In this document: piece after piece, positions 1 to 11,059 of the stretch
Numbering within the stretch: the first letter of the stretch is position 1
Layout of the letters: each line of letters opens with the position of its first letter
Source: Aulostomus chinensis
Taxonomy: Eukaryota > Chordata > Actinopteri > Syngnathiformes > Aulostomidae
Assembly (NCBI GenBank): GCA_037954235.1
Contig: JBBMOA010000003.1
Span: 13,382,723 to 13,446,722, forward strand
Length of the DNA stretch: 64,000 nucleotides
Reading direction: 5' to 3'
Notes under the pieces: model-generated
Databases searched by the model: none
Seen by the model: only the letters and a program-made list of their open reading frames with translations
What the model was told of the DNA's origin: nothing
Made by a program: the position numbers and the translations under genes

Positions 1-218
1 CAGAGGTAGCGTGGCCGTCCAGCAACCGCAGGGTCGCTGGTTCGATCCTCACTTCCCCCTGGTGACCATGACATGTCAGGCCATCAGGAGCAATTAGGCT
101 AATTGCTCCTGATGGCCCTGTGACGGACTGGCAACCCGTCCAGGGTCAACCCAATGTCAGCTGGGATAGGCTCCACCTCCCCCCTGCGACCCTTAACAGA
201 TAAGTGGTAAAGAAAATG
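1..218 (+). repeat. tRNA-headed SINE, cut by window edge
   Basis: The left end reads like a SINE head with a B-box-like stretch (ctggttcgatcctcact, about 36-52). The tail runs from about 118 to 218 (tggcaacccgtccagggt, then gggataggctcc, then an imperfect ATGGATGG end). The tail matches the ends of the larger SINE copies at 6907, 10768, 23465 and 57335, but the head is different. It matches instead the heads at 15629-15867 and 29096-29226, which lie on the minus strand. Between head and tail is a 19-bp perfect inverted repeat at 79-117. The 5' end is outside the window, so no target-site duplication can be checked. Confidence 0.7.
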
Positions 219-662
219 GATGGAAGGAGACTCATCATCTCATCACCACTGCAGGTGTTAGAGACACACATCACATTAACACGAGAGTGATGAGTCTCCT
301 TTTGGTTTTCTGCACTTCCGTCCACAATTAAAAAGAGATCTAATAAACTATCTTTAATCTCTTTGCAACAGAGGCTCTCCGTTTCTATGTGAGAGCTGAC
401 ACTGACACTGACCCTCCGCAGCATCAGACTCATCGTAGCGACACATGCAAAGACCCCAAATTTGGAGGCCAAAGTACCTTTTTTGTGGCTCAAATGTCAG
501 AACTGAACAGGATACTGTTCCGAACAGAGGAGTGTTTTCTCTCGTGTCTCCTCTCCATCTGTCTCTCCACGGGTCTTAACAGGTGCCTGTAAGTTCTGTA
601 GCTGTACTTCGCACGTTACCTTCTACTACCGTGTTAAAGGTCGTGTTCTGATTCCTGACAGC

Positions 663-668
663 GTTTAT
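663..668 (-). terminator. Candidate poly(A) signal of unc119b
   Basis: The plus strand reads tttatt, which is AATAAA on the minus strand. It lies about 1.1 kb beyond the unc119b stop. I saw no other canonical hexamer between it and the stop by eye. Use of this site is inferred. Confidence 0.35.
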
Positions 669-1680
669 TCAGCTCGCTGTACCGACAGCACATCTTTTCA
701 TGTGCTCCATCCTCAACAAAAATTACTGCCGCTTCTATTCACCCTAAACATTTAATGCTGTTTCTTTACTTCATTGTCTGCCTTTAATGTGTCTGGGTCC
801 TCTGCAGCTGCATGAAAGAGCACGGCACACACATCCATTACCTGAACGGGATGGGTGATAGATCTGAGAAAAAGAAAAAAAAACTTAGCGAAAGAAAAAA
901 AGATCTGCACATCGAAAATCAACTGTTTACATATAACTGCTAACTAAACGTAAGACACGCAATTAGTGCATTTTGGTGCGCGGACCCTGTATTTCTGAGC
1001 TTTGAAACGCCAGGTAAGTCTACTGACGTGTGAACACCAGGCAGTTGCTTGAATGGAAATTTTAAATCTGGTAAAAAAACAGCTGCGCACAAACCTAAAC
1101 TGCTGACATTTTGTCAAGAACACACCTCCCAGGAAATGATGCCCCCCCCCCCATGTCCCCAAATATTCCTCTGTGGTGAAACAAACCAGAAACATAAAGA
1201 GCGAAGTGCTGGATTAATCATGTTGTTTTTGAAGCAATGAACAGGTTTCTCCACTGATGTGAAAAGTATTATAAAACTTGGTGGGAATTTACTGCAGCGG
1301 GTGTAACAAAGCACAGTTGCTGGTGGTGCTAATGGGTCCTCCACTTCTCCATGGTAGAGGGTCAACTTGAAGACGTTTGATTGCACCTACAACTACATAA
1401 TTGTCTCCACCCAGTGTAGCAACAAACCCTGGGCGGACCTCAGTCTCTCGGAGCAAAGCACGGACCTGTGAATCTAAACAATGCTAAACTAAAATGAGTT
1501 GAAATGATTATGAAAGTTGCCATGGTGACCAGAGTTGACCAGCCTGGGACCATCGGACCGTGGTTAATGTCAAACCATTCTTTGCCCGAGGTTGACAACA
1601 ATGAATCTGTAATTCATCTTTTCAAACACATAAAGTGGGTTATTGTCTGTTTGCGTGTGTAAATTCAGCTTCGTGCATGC

Positions 1681-1703
1681 ATGTGTGTGTGTGTGTGTGT
1701 GTG
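1681..1703. repeat. (TG)n microsatellite
   Basis: An alternating TG tract with imperfect GT-rich flanks, just beyond the unc119b stop, probably inside its 3' UTR. Confidence 0.85.
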
Positions 1704-1755
1704 AGAGTGTGTGTATCTTTATGAATGTGTGTGTTTGGGTGGTTGTGGGCAGATA

Positions 1756-4700
1756 TCACTGTCCTCCGTTGTAAGCGTAGTCTGCCTTGTTATGCATGAC
1801 CAGTCTGTTCTCCACGAAATAGAAGCTGTCTGAGCGGGTCTCGTAAGGACAGTCCACCATCTGACGCACTGCAAAACAGAACAACAGCAGCGGGTCAGCA
1901 ATCACAACAAACGCGGTTCTAAATATATGCGTAATTGATTCGATCAACCCTATGGAACTATTGATTAGGATCGTGAAGTTCTCAGGGACACATCAGTGAC
2001 GACATTGAGGGTTAGAGCCGAAATTCCGATGATATCCCAAAACGATCTGACAAAACCGGAAGCGCTGCATTGGCATTTAATACATCAGGCAACAGGAGCA
2101 GGTCAGTATTTCCTCTTTACGTGACAGCGCTAAACAACAGCTTCAGATTTACGATGCTCTTGTGCTCCTTATGAACACCGAAAGATGTATCGATCGCGGC
2201 CGTCCACACTGGCAGTGGGTGGATGACGTGCAAGTGGAAGGATTATCTGAGAACCCAGCAGTTCAAGGTTCTATTTGGATTATTTTATGGTCACATTGAA
2301 AGAAAACATACCCTAAAGGTTCTCGGTAGGTCATAGTATGAAAACATTCCTTTGAGTGCTTTTAAAGAGGACACTTCCCTGCTGGTGTAAAAGATGCTGT
2401 CCTTGTAACGTTCCACGGTTCTTTAGAGAGTAGGGGGGCGTTATTTAATAGACATTCTGGGATTTAAGGGAACATCACTCTAGAATGTTCCCTCAAGATC
2501 TTTACCCTATGTTCTCAGGATGTTTGCAGAACCTGCAGTGGCATTACTATACAACCCATAATGGTTTTTTGATTCTGTTTAGGTTCAACGTCCCACAACT
2601 TCCAATAATATTACAGGAACGTCCTACAGGGGTTCTAGCAGGACATATTCCATCACGATAATCCATGAATTTTCCTGGTGCAAATAAGCACTAAAATAAA
2701 GAGAGATATTATCTGTGACTGAACTTTTAATTTTTTTATTATTATTATTTACACCATTAAGGATTCTTATTGTTCTGACCCTTTCACATTTGCACAGACA
2801 TCGCTACTTGTATCCCACATTTTGCTACCCGTCTTTTTTTTTTTTTCTTTCTTTTTTTCCTCTTTACAATAACCGAAACATAGCTTCAGTTGCTCCAGAT
2901 GTGCTGCTAATATTAGCTGCAGCCGTTGTGGGGGACTTTCAGGCCAACAAAAACGCTCCATTCGACAGTTTTGAGGTATATTTAGTGTGTGACATGATGT
3001 TTCCTCAGGTTAGATGTGCTGCCAACTTCGCGTCATATTTGGAAAAGTGCAGCCACACTCGGGGCTGCTGTCAGCTCACTACTATTGCCCTGCATGCTCA
3101 TTGTACTTGAGCTTTTTCATTTAGTTTTTGGTCTATTTTCAATGCATCATTAGGACCGGCTCTCAGTTTCACTGCCCTCTGCCTGATGTCCATAAATGAA
3201 GTGTGATTTTTTTTTTTTCTCTCCGAATCTGTGTGATATACTTGAGCCGGTTGCGGGATGACATCACACAGTCTCACTCTTCCTCTAACGTAAGCTTTCC
3301 ATTCTCACTCTGAAGTGTTCTCAGGTAACAAAATGAGGCTTAATGAATGTGACCCCCCCCCCCCCCCCGTGGTACCGCCTTAATTCGATCAAAGCCCAAC
3401 CCTCGTCCACAGTATCGCATCCATTTATAGCACAATTCCTGTTACGTGTGTAGATTCAACCTACTTTTAAAAGAAGCAAATACATACGTAGTGACATCAA
3501 ACCTATGAGAAGTTACTCCACCCCGGATGCCTCTGCAGTGTGGTGCCACTTGCAAAGGCAGAATTGGATAGGAGGAATGATTGCAGCGATTAACAACTCT
3601 ACATAATGCATGTGGGTATAGTGTTCACATAGTCCTGAGGAGAGGCAGCACCTGTCCCCTCCCTCCTTAATATGCACCTGATTCTAAACCTAAACTCTGA
3701 CCAGTCGGACGAAGTTGTGTCTGATCTCACACATGTGCGGAATGATAGCATACATTTTCAACATGGGGTTTTGGTCATGGCGGAGGCTCACCCAGGCTCT
3801 CGGACAGCTGAGGGAACTCATAGATGTGCTCGCAGGTGTTACGACTGTTCGGGATACAGAAGCCAAAGTCGAAGTCGAAACTCTTCAGTAGGTGGTCGCC
3901 GAAATAGTGCCTCTCGATCATACGGAAGTTGTTTAGAGGCCTGTCTCCGACTGTGAATTCCACCCTGAATGAACAACCCAGAGAGGTTTCTGTGAAATTA
4001 ATACACACGCACTGCATAGCTACACACACAAACACACAAACACCGGGTATATAGCTGACAATAGCAATGACAATACATTGTCATTGTTAGGTAAGTCTTG
4101 ATCCGGTTGCTCCAGTTAGTGACGTGTGAGTCACTCACGTAGCTCCCACGGTCCTCAGCTGCAGGAAGGCCGGGGTGAACTGGTAGCGCACAAACCGACC
4201 CGCGCTGGCGTCGCCCTCTCGCTTCTCCTCTTCTTCCTCTGTTACAAAGAGACATCATAAATCACAAGCACTGCATGTTTCTAAACCTGTCTTCTTCAAC
4301 TAATGATGTTAAGTTGGTAGCATTCACTTTCACACTCGTGGGAGAACAAATACACAATCATGCAGCAGCGCTCCCGAGGCTGGGGGCTGGAACAGTACCT
4401 GTGTGTGGAGGTTTGGCGATCTCAAACAGAACAGTTCCAGTCTCCAAGTCTCTGATCTTAAAGCGCACAAAGTCAATGTTATATATGTTGTCCTCTGGTT
4501 TACAGAGGTAGCCTGCAACAATGATACACAGAAACATAATGAAGATTTCAGCGGTTTTCAGCTTCACATGATTAAAGACTAAAACGCGTACAACGATTAC
4601 AAGCAAAATTCTCTCTAACACTTAAACACGCTCACTCTACTCTTAAATACGCAGTCCTACTTCAATACAAATGAAAAGAAAAGAGTTACAAGCCCCTACA

Positions 4701-4921
4701 GTTAGAAAGACTGATTATGACAATCTAATGACGTCATAAACTGTGGTATTACACTAATCCATTTGTCTCTGCCTCTCATATTTGAGCTGTGCACTACAAT
4801 CTGATGTCACAGCCGCTGCATCAGCTTCGGTGTGACGTGATGGGATCGTAAAACATGAACTCACTCACTTACTGTTAAACTTCCTGTTAAAATACAGTTT
4901 TCCGTTATTTCATGTTATTTC

Positions 4922-4999
<78 letters not shown>

Positions 5000-5339
5000 A
5001 TTAGTATGACCCCGCTGAAATACGCTTTAAGCTCATCATTGGCACTGAAGAGCATCAGTTATATAAAAGCCAATGTGGACTAGGAACAAGAACCACCAAC
5101 AAACCTCGAGTGGCCACCCGCAGTCCCAGAACATCTTCCGGCGTGGTGTGTCCACTCTGAGAGCGCAGCTCCTCCTCCGTGACGGGCCTACTGTCCACCT
5201 GGCTCCTCCGGGACTTCAGCCTCTTCAGAACCCCTCCGCTGGCTTGTTTGCGGTCCCGCGGAGGAGCCGCAATGCTGTGCCCGCCGCCGGAGACGTTGTC
5301 AGCAACAGGCGCGTCGCTGCGGGCTTTGGCTCCGCTCAT
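1756..5339 (-). CDS. unc119b: UNC119B, lipid-binding myristoyl-cargo chaperone
   Basis: Coding exons on the minus strand, in order: 5339-5105, 4512-4399, 4238-4139, 3964-3792, 1868-1756. All junctions are GT-AG and phases agree, giving 735 nt or 244 residues (the human protein is about 251). Exon 1 encodes a variable Gly/Ala/Arg-rich N-terminus. Exons 2-5 encode the GMP-PDE-delta-like beta-sandwich, seen as YLCKPEDNIYNIDFVRFKIR, DLETGTVLFEIAKP, GRFVRYQFTPAFLQLR, VEFTVGDRPLNNFRMIERHY, FGFCIPNSRNTCEHIYEFP and PYETRSDSFYFVENRLVMHN, ending KADYAYNGGQ. The KPEDNIY, RDLETGTVLFEIAKP and YAYNGGQ wording fits the B paralogue better than UNC119A. The known family role is binding N-myristoylated proteins and releasing them at cilia under ARL3 control. 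The start is the first ATG in this frame, at 5339. A 73-codon upstream frame ends in the overlapping ATGA. Confidence 0.93.
1869..3791 (-). other. Intron 4 of unc119b
   Basis: A 1.9-kb intron bounded by donor gtgagc and an acceptor ending tgcag on the minus strand. It contains T-rich tracts near 2828-2860 and an uninterrupted C run at 3353-3368. No other gene was recognised; the open frames here have no family resemblance. Confidence 0.7.
4513..5104 (-). other. Intron 1 of unc119b with (TA)n array
   Basis: The first intron, with donor gtttgt and an acceptor ending ttgcag on the minus strand. Its only notable content is a long alternating TA tract at 4928-4995. Confidence 0.75.
4928..4995. 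repeat. (TA)n microsatellite
   Basis: About 34 uninterrupted AT dinucleotides in intron 1 of unc119b. It is likely length-polymorphic. Confidence 0.9.
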
Positions 5340-5560
5340 CCTCGCCTCTGCTCGGCCAGCTGCCGTCCGCTCAGCTCGAATAAGTCTGGTTTCCTGGCCG
5401 GTAAATGCGAGAGGAAGATGGCGCCGTAGATGTCGAGTGTCGAGAGAAGTGTCGGTGAACGGTCAAGCTCTTGTTTTTGTGAGCGCATGCTGTACAGTTG
5501 CCATGACAACTCGTCCGGTGAGCCGGAGGAGGGTGATAAGTTCTCCAAAGTGTCCACCAG
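5340..5560 (-). promoter_or_regulatory. unc119b 5' leader and GC-rich promoter, with upstream ORF
   Basis: Together with exon 1 (5105-5339), this stretch is clearly richer in G+C and CpG than the surrounding AT-rich DNA, as expected for a vertebrate CpG-island promoter. On the minus strand an ATG at 5557 opens a 73-codon frame. It closes with a TGA at 5338-5336 that overlaps the unc119b start as ATGA. No TATA box is obvious. The transcription start cannot be fixed, so it is unknown whether the upstream ATG is transcribed. Confidence 0.5.
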
Positions 5561-6906
5561 GGGGCGATGCTTAACTGTTTAAACCTAACTCACTGAAATG
5601 TGTCAATAATATTAAACATTTTAAACAACAGTTACTAGCATGATTAATCTTGTTATTTACCACGATTGCAGCCGTTGTTTTAGGGTTTGGGTTAATTATT
5701 TTGTATTATTAATAATTGTAAAATAATTATAATGTAACAACTACTCGGTAGAAGAGGTATTCAGACCTTGACTTTCTCTAAAATCACCAAAGCGTCCGTT
5801 CTGCAGAGAAATTCCATCTACATATTGTTAAACGGTGTGTTATTATGTTGCCATTTACCACTATAGATAACTGAGATGGTTTAAACACATGTTAACAAGT
5901 CCAAGATACATCTTTAGATTGAGAGATTAATCGAGATGTATTTATTTCTTTGTTTTGTTTTTGTTTGTTTGGCGAAATACTGTTGCCTACCATTTGCCAT
6001 TTTCTCACAAGGAACTGAAAAAAGTCCCTGAGAATTAAAGAGAGGAAAACAGTGTTTATATTTGATGCTCTTTCAATACCCCGCAATTTATGCATACAAA
6101 TTACAGGCCTATTCATTTTCTCTGAAACAATGAATAGTAAGTTTGGGATATTCCAGCGAATTCGGTGAAAGCTTATTTGTGTGTGTCTCCCGCGGTGATG
6201 CGTAGGCAACGCAAATGACCGTCGTAAAAGTCCATGTGTTATGCAAATGTGTGTTTACTGTGCCAGGACTCGGAGGCGCTTCCTGTTGCTCGATGCCCCG
6301 GGTAGCAGCACTCACCCTTCATGACTGAATGAGATCTACATGGATCCGTTTCCTTTTCACATTGGTACGTGACCGACCACCTTCAACAGAACCCGTTTAT
6401 CCGGTCCAATGAGCCGCGGTGAACCATCAAGCTTTTAGGAATCCGATCAGTACATCCGGTTCACATTTTCAAAGGAAACTTTGGTTTTGTTTTATTTTGC
6501 TAATATGAATTGTTACCAAGAAATGTGGTGTGTCCTCCTATAAACATGGGCAATCAAATCTCTCATATCTCTTAGAACACTAGTTTCGTGTTCATGTTGT
6601 TTTATTTTCCTTTTCGAAGACAAAATGCTACGATGGTCATTTCAAAAAATTCCTCCTCAAAGGTCTTTTTCAGCACAAGCAACACCCTGTGGTATGTGGT
6701 ATGCCAAAATAAAATGTTATATTAGAATCACAACAAAGATAGCATGGTCGCTTTAAGCAAAGAATGCTGTCATTGTTCATCATAATTTATTCAAAATGCA
6801 CATTTCTGTCAAATACATTTTCACTGCATACTGCTTTACATTAGACAGTCATTTAAAGTGTTGAAGTAGCAGAAATAAACAGATTTAAGTTGTGTGACAT
6901 GGTTGG
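5561..6906. other. Intergenic, no gene recognised
   Basis: AT-rich sequence between the unc119b promoter and the first full SINE. An octamer-like ttatgcaaat occurs near 6239. The reading frames are short and show no known domain. Confidence 0.6.
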
Positions 6907-7300
6907 CCGGCTGCACGGTGGTGCAGTGGTCAGCACTGTGGCCTCACAGCAAAAAGGTTCCGGGTTCAAGTCCCAGCTTGGGCGTGGGATCTTTCTGTGT
7001 GGAGTTTCCATGTTCTCCCCGTGCCTGCGTGGGTTCTCTCCAGGTACTCCGGCTTCCTCCCACAGTCCAAAGACATGCAATTTGGGGACTAGGCTGATTG
7101 ATACTCTAAATTGACCGTAGGGATGAATGTGAGTGTGAATGGTTGTTCGTCTCTGTACGTTGGCCCTGTGATGGACTGGCGACCTGTCCAGGGTGAACCC
7201 CGCCTCTCGCCCGTAGATGCTGGGATAGGCTCCAGCCCACCCCGCGACCCTTACTAGTAAAGAATAAGCGGAAGATGATGATGGATGATGACGATGGATG
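6907..7300 (+). repeat. tRNA-headed SINE with target-site duplication
   Basis: The head carries A-box-like tggtgcagtggtcagcac and B-box-like gggttcaagtcccagc. The body has a shared fish-repeat core (catgttctccccgtgcctgc, cttcctcccacagtccaaag). The tail has ctgggataggctccagc and ends in ATGGATG units. The 11-bp sequence gacatggttgg flanks it at 6896-6906 and 7301-7311 (12 bp if the next c is counted). This marks it as a retroposed copy. Confidence 0.85.
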
Positions 7301-7339
7301 GACATGGTTGGCAAATACTTCTTGTGATGTAGTTTCTCA

Positions 7340-8830
7340 AACACATCATCATTGATCGTACCTGGGGTCACAGGGGGTTTTGGGCCTTTCAACTTCAGAC
7401 CCCCTTGCCCAGGCGACCCGACCGGGAGTGATCAGTTCCTGGCCTGCTTCCAAGAAGCATTCGCCCACCACTCGTCCCTCAGGATCCACAGCCATCATGA
7501 AGCTCTCTCTGCAGCCTCGGGAGCTGTCCTGATGGCTCTTCTCTTGCGTGCCCCTGTGTTGCCCAGGAGGCTGTAGGCCTTGCAGAGTGACTTTTCTGCA
7601 AAGCCCCTTTCCCCAACCTTAATGGGCAAGCATTGCACGTGCAACCCCCATCTGCAACACCCCTCCACCAGCTCCGCGTATTTCTCTTTCTGCCTCTCAA
7701 TGGCTTCCTCCATCCTCTCCTCCCAGGGCACTGTAGTTCCAACAAGATGACCTGCTTGGATGTCTCTGAGAGCAGGAAGATGTCTGGTCTAAGGCTGGTT
7801 TCCACAATGTTTCAGGGAATTTCAGTTGCTTTCCCAGGTCCACCCTTAGCTGCTACTCCTTTGCTGTTCCCTGAAGGCCTGTTTGGGCTTTCAGTTCGGG
7901 AGGTGGTTGTTCTCCAGCTCCTATGAATGATATTTCGTGCCTTGGTGGTTGCAAGCACTTGTAAGCCAATGGCAGTGTTGATGGACTCAGCAACCGCCTG
8001 AAACATGGTGCCAGCAATAGTGGCCATCTCCTAGCGCTTAAGGGCAGCTGCTGCTGATGTGCTCCAGAGTTCCTCTTTATTGGCACAAGGGACATGTTGG
8101 AGTTTCAACTTTGTTCCGACAGAAGAGGTTCAATGGGCTGGGCATTGTAGACAGATTGAAAGAGGAATTTGATGCGGTAAGGTTCAGCCCTCCACAGCTC
8201 CGGCCATGAGACCATTCTGTCCATGGCTTCTTCCCAACTGGTCCATGCTTCCTGTTGCCTCAATCCCATCCACTGGCTGGCATGCTGCTCTTCAACCCCA
8301 GCCCTCAGTTCGTGTTGGACCTGGTCCCACCTTTCCTTTCCCTCCAGCTTTTTGTGGTGGGTTGTTGGAATGGTTTCCAATCCTGCCAGTCACGACTGAT
8401 CCGACAAGTTCTCTGTAACACAACCGTGATTCAGCCTGGTCCACAGCCATCTGTGTCCCCCACTTTCTGCCAGTCCTCATTTTAATGCCAGTTTATACCT
8501 TTGAATCCTTGGATTCCCTGTACTGGAGCACTTCCCTTGCTCTTGTAACCATGAATTCCTCATTAAGGCTGTTGAAAAGGAGCGTCAGCTTGTTCTTGTT
8601 GCAATAGACGGCAATGCTGCTTAGACTTCTAGGTAAGCCCAACCAACGTCAAAGACAGCTGACCCTCCTCCCAAACCCTTCCACAGTGGAGATCGGAAAT
8701 TCATACACCAGCAATGGCCACAGTATCCTAGGCAGGATGCCGTGCTGGTATAACCGTACCTTGAATTTCCCGGATGTCCTGACTTGTCGACTCTAGTTAG
8801 AGAATCAAGAGAAACCATATCCAGTGTGAC
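7340..8830 (-). mobile_element. Decayed non-LTR retrotransposon (restriction-like-endonuclease type)
   Basis: On the minus strand, broken frames resemble the 3' half of a LINE polyprotein common in fish genomes. Order on the minus strand: a helix-rich stretch (KLEGKERWDQVQHELRAGVE), a segment with SVYNAQP, then a CCHC zinc knuckle of the form C-P-L-C ... GTLEHISSSC near 8030-8080. Next come an EISFIGAGEQPPPELKAQT-like stretch and an endonuclease-like segment (SLRPDIFLLSE, KQVILLELQCPG, then WEERMEEAIERQKEKYAELV in another frame). At least two stops lie in or beside the knuckle and frameshifts divide the rest, so it is a dead copy. The knuckle followed by a nuclease-like region suggests an R2/NeSL-type element. 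That assignment is from memory of the family. Confidence 0.65.
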
Positions 8831-9239
8831 CTCATCTGTTTGGCATTTTTCCTTACAGATGTATGGTAAACAATTATGAGGGTCAAATGTTTCCAAACCC
8901 TCATAATTATATGCCCCTTGACGAGATTTGGCCCATTATTAAACTTCATATGTGGGTCCCTTTGGTGTTGTATACAAAACAGGGCCACTAAGAACACTAA
9001 AGAAGCTGATTTGGGCCTGAAGGAGGAAGAAAGTCACCTTTGCCCTTCATGTGATCCACATCCTTGCAGAATGACATTTGCTGCAGACCCAAACTCCTAC
9101 ACAAATGTCCAATAATTTCAGGGCAATGATGCAGCTTAGATATGACTCAGTGGCACAAGAAACTATTGTAATCTAAAATGGTAGTTAATAATGCATAAGA
9201 TGCTAACGTTTGCCGCAAGCGACTTTGACCGCTCTTATT
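8831..9239. other. Intergenic with a 12-bp hairpin
   Basis: No coding signal. A perfect 12-bp inverted repeat (aattatgagggt / accctcataatt) lies at 8872-8883 and 8897-8908, with a 13-nt loop. Confidence 0.5.
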
Positions 9240-9529
9240 TTGAAGCACACAAACCCCACTTCCTGTCCCGTCGTGTCTCGCGGTGCGGGTATTTACTGTG
9301 TGAGGCTTCAACCTGAGGCGGGAGGAGGAGGAGGAGGAGGAGGAGGAGGGAGTGTCCGCTGGGTGTAGGAGCAGCCTGGCGTCTTGTTGGTGTGAATGAC
9401 CTGACTGGAAACACAAATACACCGACAACAGCCCAGCTGTCGAGAGGGGGAACACCGACAACGTTTGACTTTTGTGACTTCTTCCTGCTCCCTCCTTCCT
9501 CCTGCTGTATGACTGCGTGAAGAGATAAG
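9240..9529 (+). promoter_or_regulatory. Candidate promoter and non-coding first exon of the KIAA1671-like gene
   Basis: A GC-rich island in AT-rich surroundings, with a (GGA)n tract at 9318-9350. A good donor (agataag then gtgaat) follows at 9530. The first coding exon of the next gene begins with an acceptor (12208) 10 nt before its ATG, so at least one non-coding exon must exist upstream. A second donor candidate, gacagacag then gtaaac, lies near 11181. Neither is proven. Confidence 0.35.
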
Positions 9530-10767
9530 GTGAATATATTCATATACAACGACTGAAGACTTGTGAATGACTGTGAGAGTTTATGAAGCAGGTGCACAAT
9601 CTTTACAGCTTCTCATGATTTGTTCTGTTGTAGTTTGCATGTGTCTTTACCAAAGCAACACGGGACTCTTGACAAAGTTTAACAAGTCAATGGGACTTTT
9701 CTTTGTCCAGTTTCACAGCAAACTGCCGGTTCAACGACAGGGAGTTCACTGTTGACGCGTTTATTGGTCACTTATTAACCCGCAATGAAAAGGCGTTAAA
9801 GCTATAAACGACTATAAATTCATTACGTTGCCGTTTCGAGTAATTAAACATCGCGATGTTTGGCTGCCGAGCGAAGTTAATGTAGTTTTTCACAGCATCA
9901 CTTAAAAGACCGAAGGATCTGCAGTGGACATCAAAAGCGTAGCCTGGCAAGGTGACAGACACTGAGGACAAACAAAGATAAAGATACTGAAAAACCAACA
10001 GAGCAAATGTTGTTGCTGCTGCAGGACGACGGAAACCCTCTGCACCGCTGAAAACCAACATGTATGTCTACATATAGTTCAAGACGTGTCCTAAAACCGG
10101 TGTGCCTGATTTGGTTTCATAGATATCAGTTCAAATAATGCATAAGTATAATAACTTACAAATGCACTTTTTTCAAATAACAACTGAAAAACTTCACGAG
10201 TAGAGATATGGCCATTATGATATTCAAATATAGGAAAATATGGTGGGGGTCATATTTGGCACTGTTACATAAATGCCTGTCACTAACTGACGTGGGGAAA
10301 TGATTTTAAAAGTCTAGTAAACGTGCCTGTTTTTGTGTTTTTAATGATCAAAAAAAAAATTCTTGAGAAAATAATCAGGAATTCAAAGTAATGAAAGTCT
10401 GCAACAGAAACATTTGTTTATGTGTGAAAATATTTCCAAAAGTATTTTTTCAGAATGATCCATGCAATATTTTCATGAGAAAAGTATGAAAGTATTCTTT
10501 TTTCAAAAAAACCAAACCAATGTTTCAGTGTCATCAGATGCCAGTCAACAACTCAAACCATCATATACCATATACGTATGGAAAGACTTCCCAAAATACT
10601 AGAAATATGCATGGTTTTGTTTTGTCTTTTAGTAAAGATCTACGTGGTATTTCACGTCAAAAGGATTTAAAAATGTTCAAATTATGTAAATTCTGAGCTG
10701 AAACTGCGTGTAAATGTTTTCACTCATATTAGAAATAATCTTTATTATTTTGCAGAAAAGGTCCACA
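9530..10767. other. Probable intronic/intergenic DNA, nothing recognised
   Basis: AT-rich sequence with short frames only. No repeat family or exon was recognised. Confidence 0.5.
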
Positions 10768-11044
10768 TAGGGTTGCATGGTGGTGCAGTGGTTAGCACTG
10801 TCGCCTCACAGCAAGAAGGTTTCGGGTTCAAGTCCCAGCTCGGGCATGGGGTCTTTCTGTGTGGAGTCTCCATGTTCTCCCTGTTCTTGTGTGGGTTCTC
10901 TCTGGTACTCCAGCTTCCTCCCACAGTCCAAAGACATCAAGAGGGGATGCGGCTGATTGATACTCTATATTGACTGTGAGTGTGATAGGCTCCAGCCCCC
11001 CCACAACCCTCAACAAGATAGGGGGTAGACAACGAATGGATGGT
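10768..11044 (+). repeat. tRNA-headed SINE with 15-bp target-site duplication
   Basis: Same family as 6907-7300, with A-box-like tggtgcagtggttagcac and B-box-like gggttcaagtcccagc. The middle of the tail is deleted: the sequence jumps from gactgtgagtg to tgataggctcc. The duplication cagaaaaggtccaca is perfect at 10753-10767 and 11045-11059. Confidence 0.88.
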
Positions 11045-11059
11045 CAGAAAAGGTCCACA

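Larger units (their letters stand above)
219..1755. other. 3' flank / probable 3' UTR of unc119b
   Basis: No coding exon was recognised here; the open frames are short and non-homologous. As unc119b is on the minus strand and stops at 1756, its 3' UTR should occupy the right part of this stretch. A (TG)n tract lies at 1681-1703. Confidence 0.5.

Noticed and set aside
5073..5574. Plus-strand open frames over the unc119b first exon
   Set aside because: They are antisense shadows of a GC-rich exon with no splice or homology support.
6920..6980. tRNA gene from A- and B-box-like sequences
   Set aside because: No cloverleaf with an acceptor stem. The boxes belong to the SINE head, repeated elsewhere in the window.
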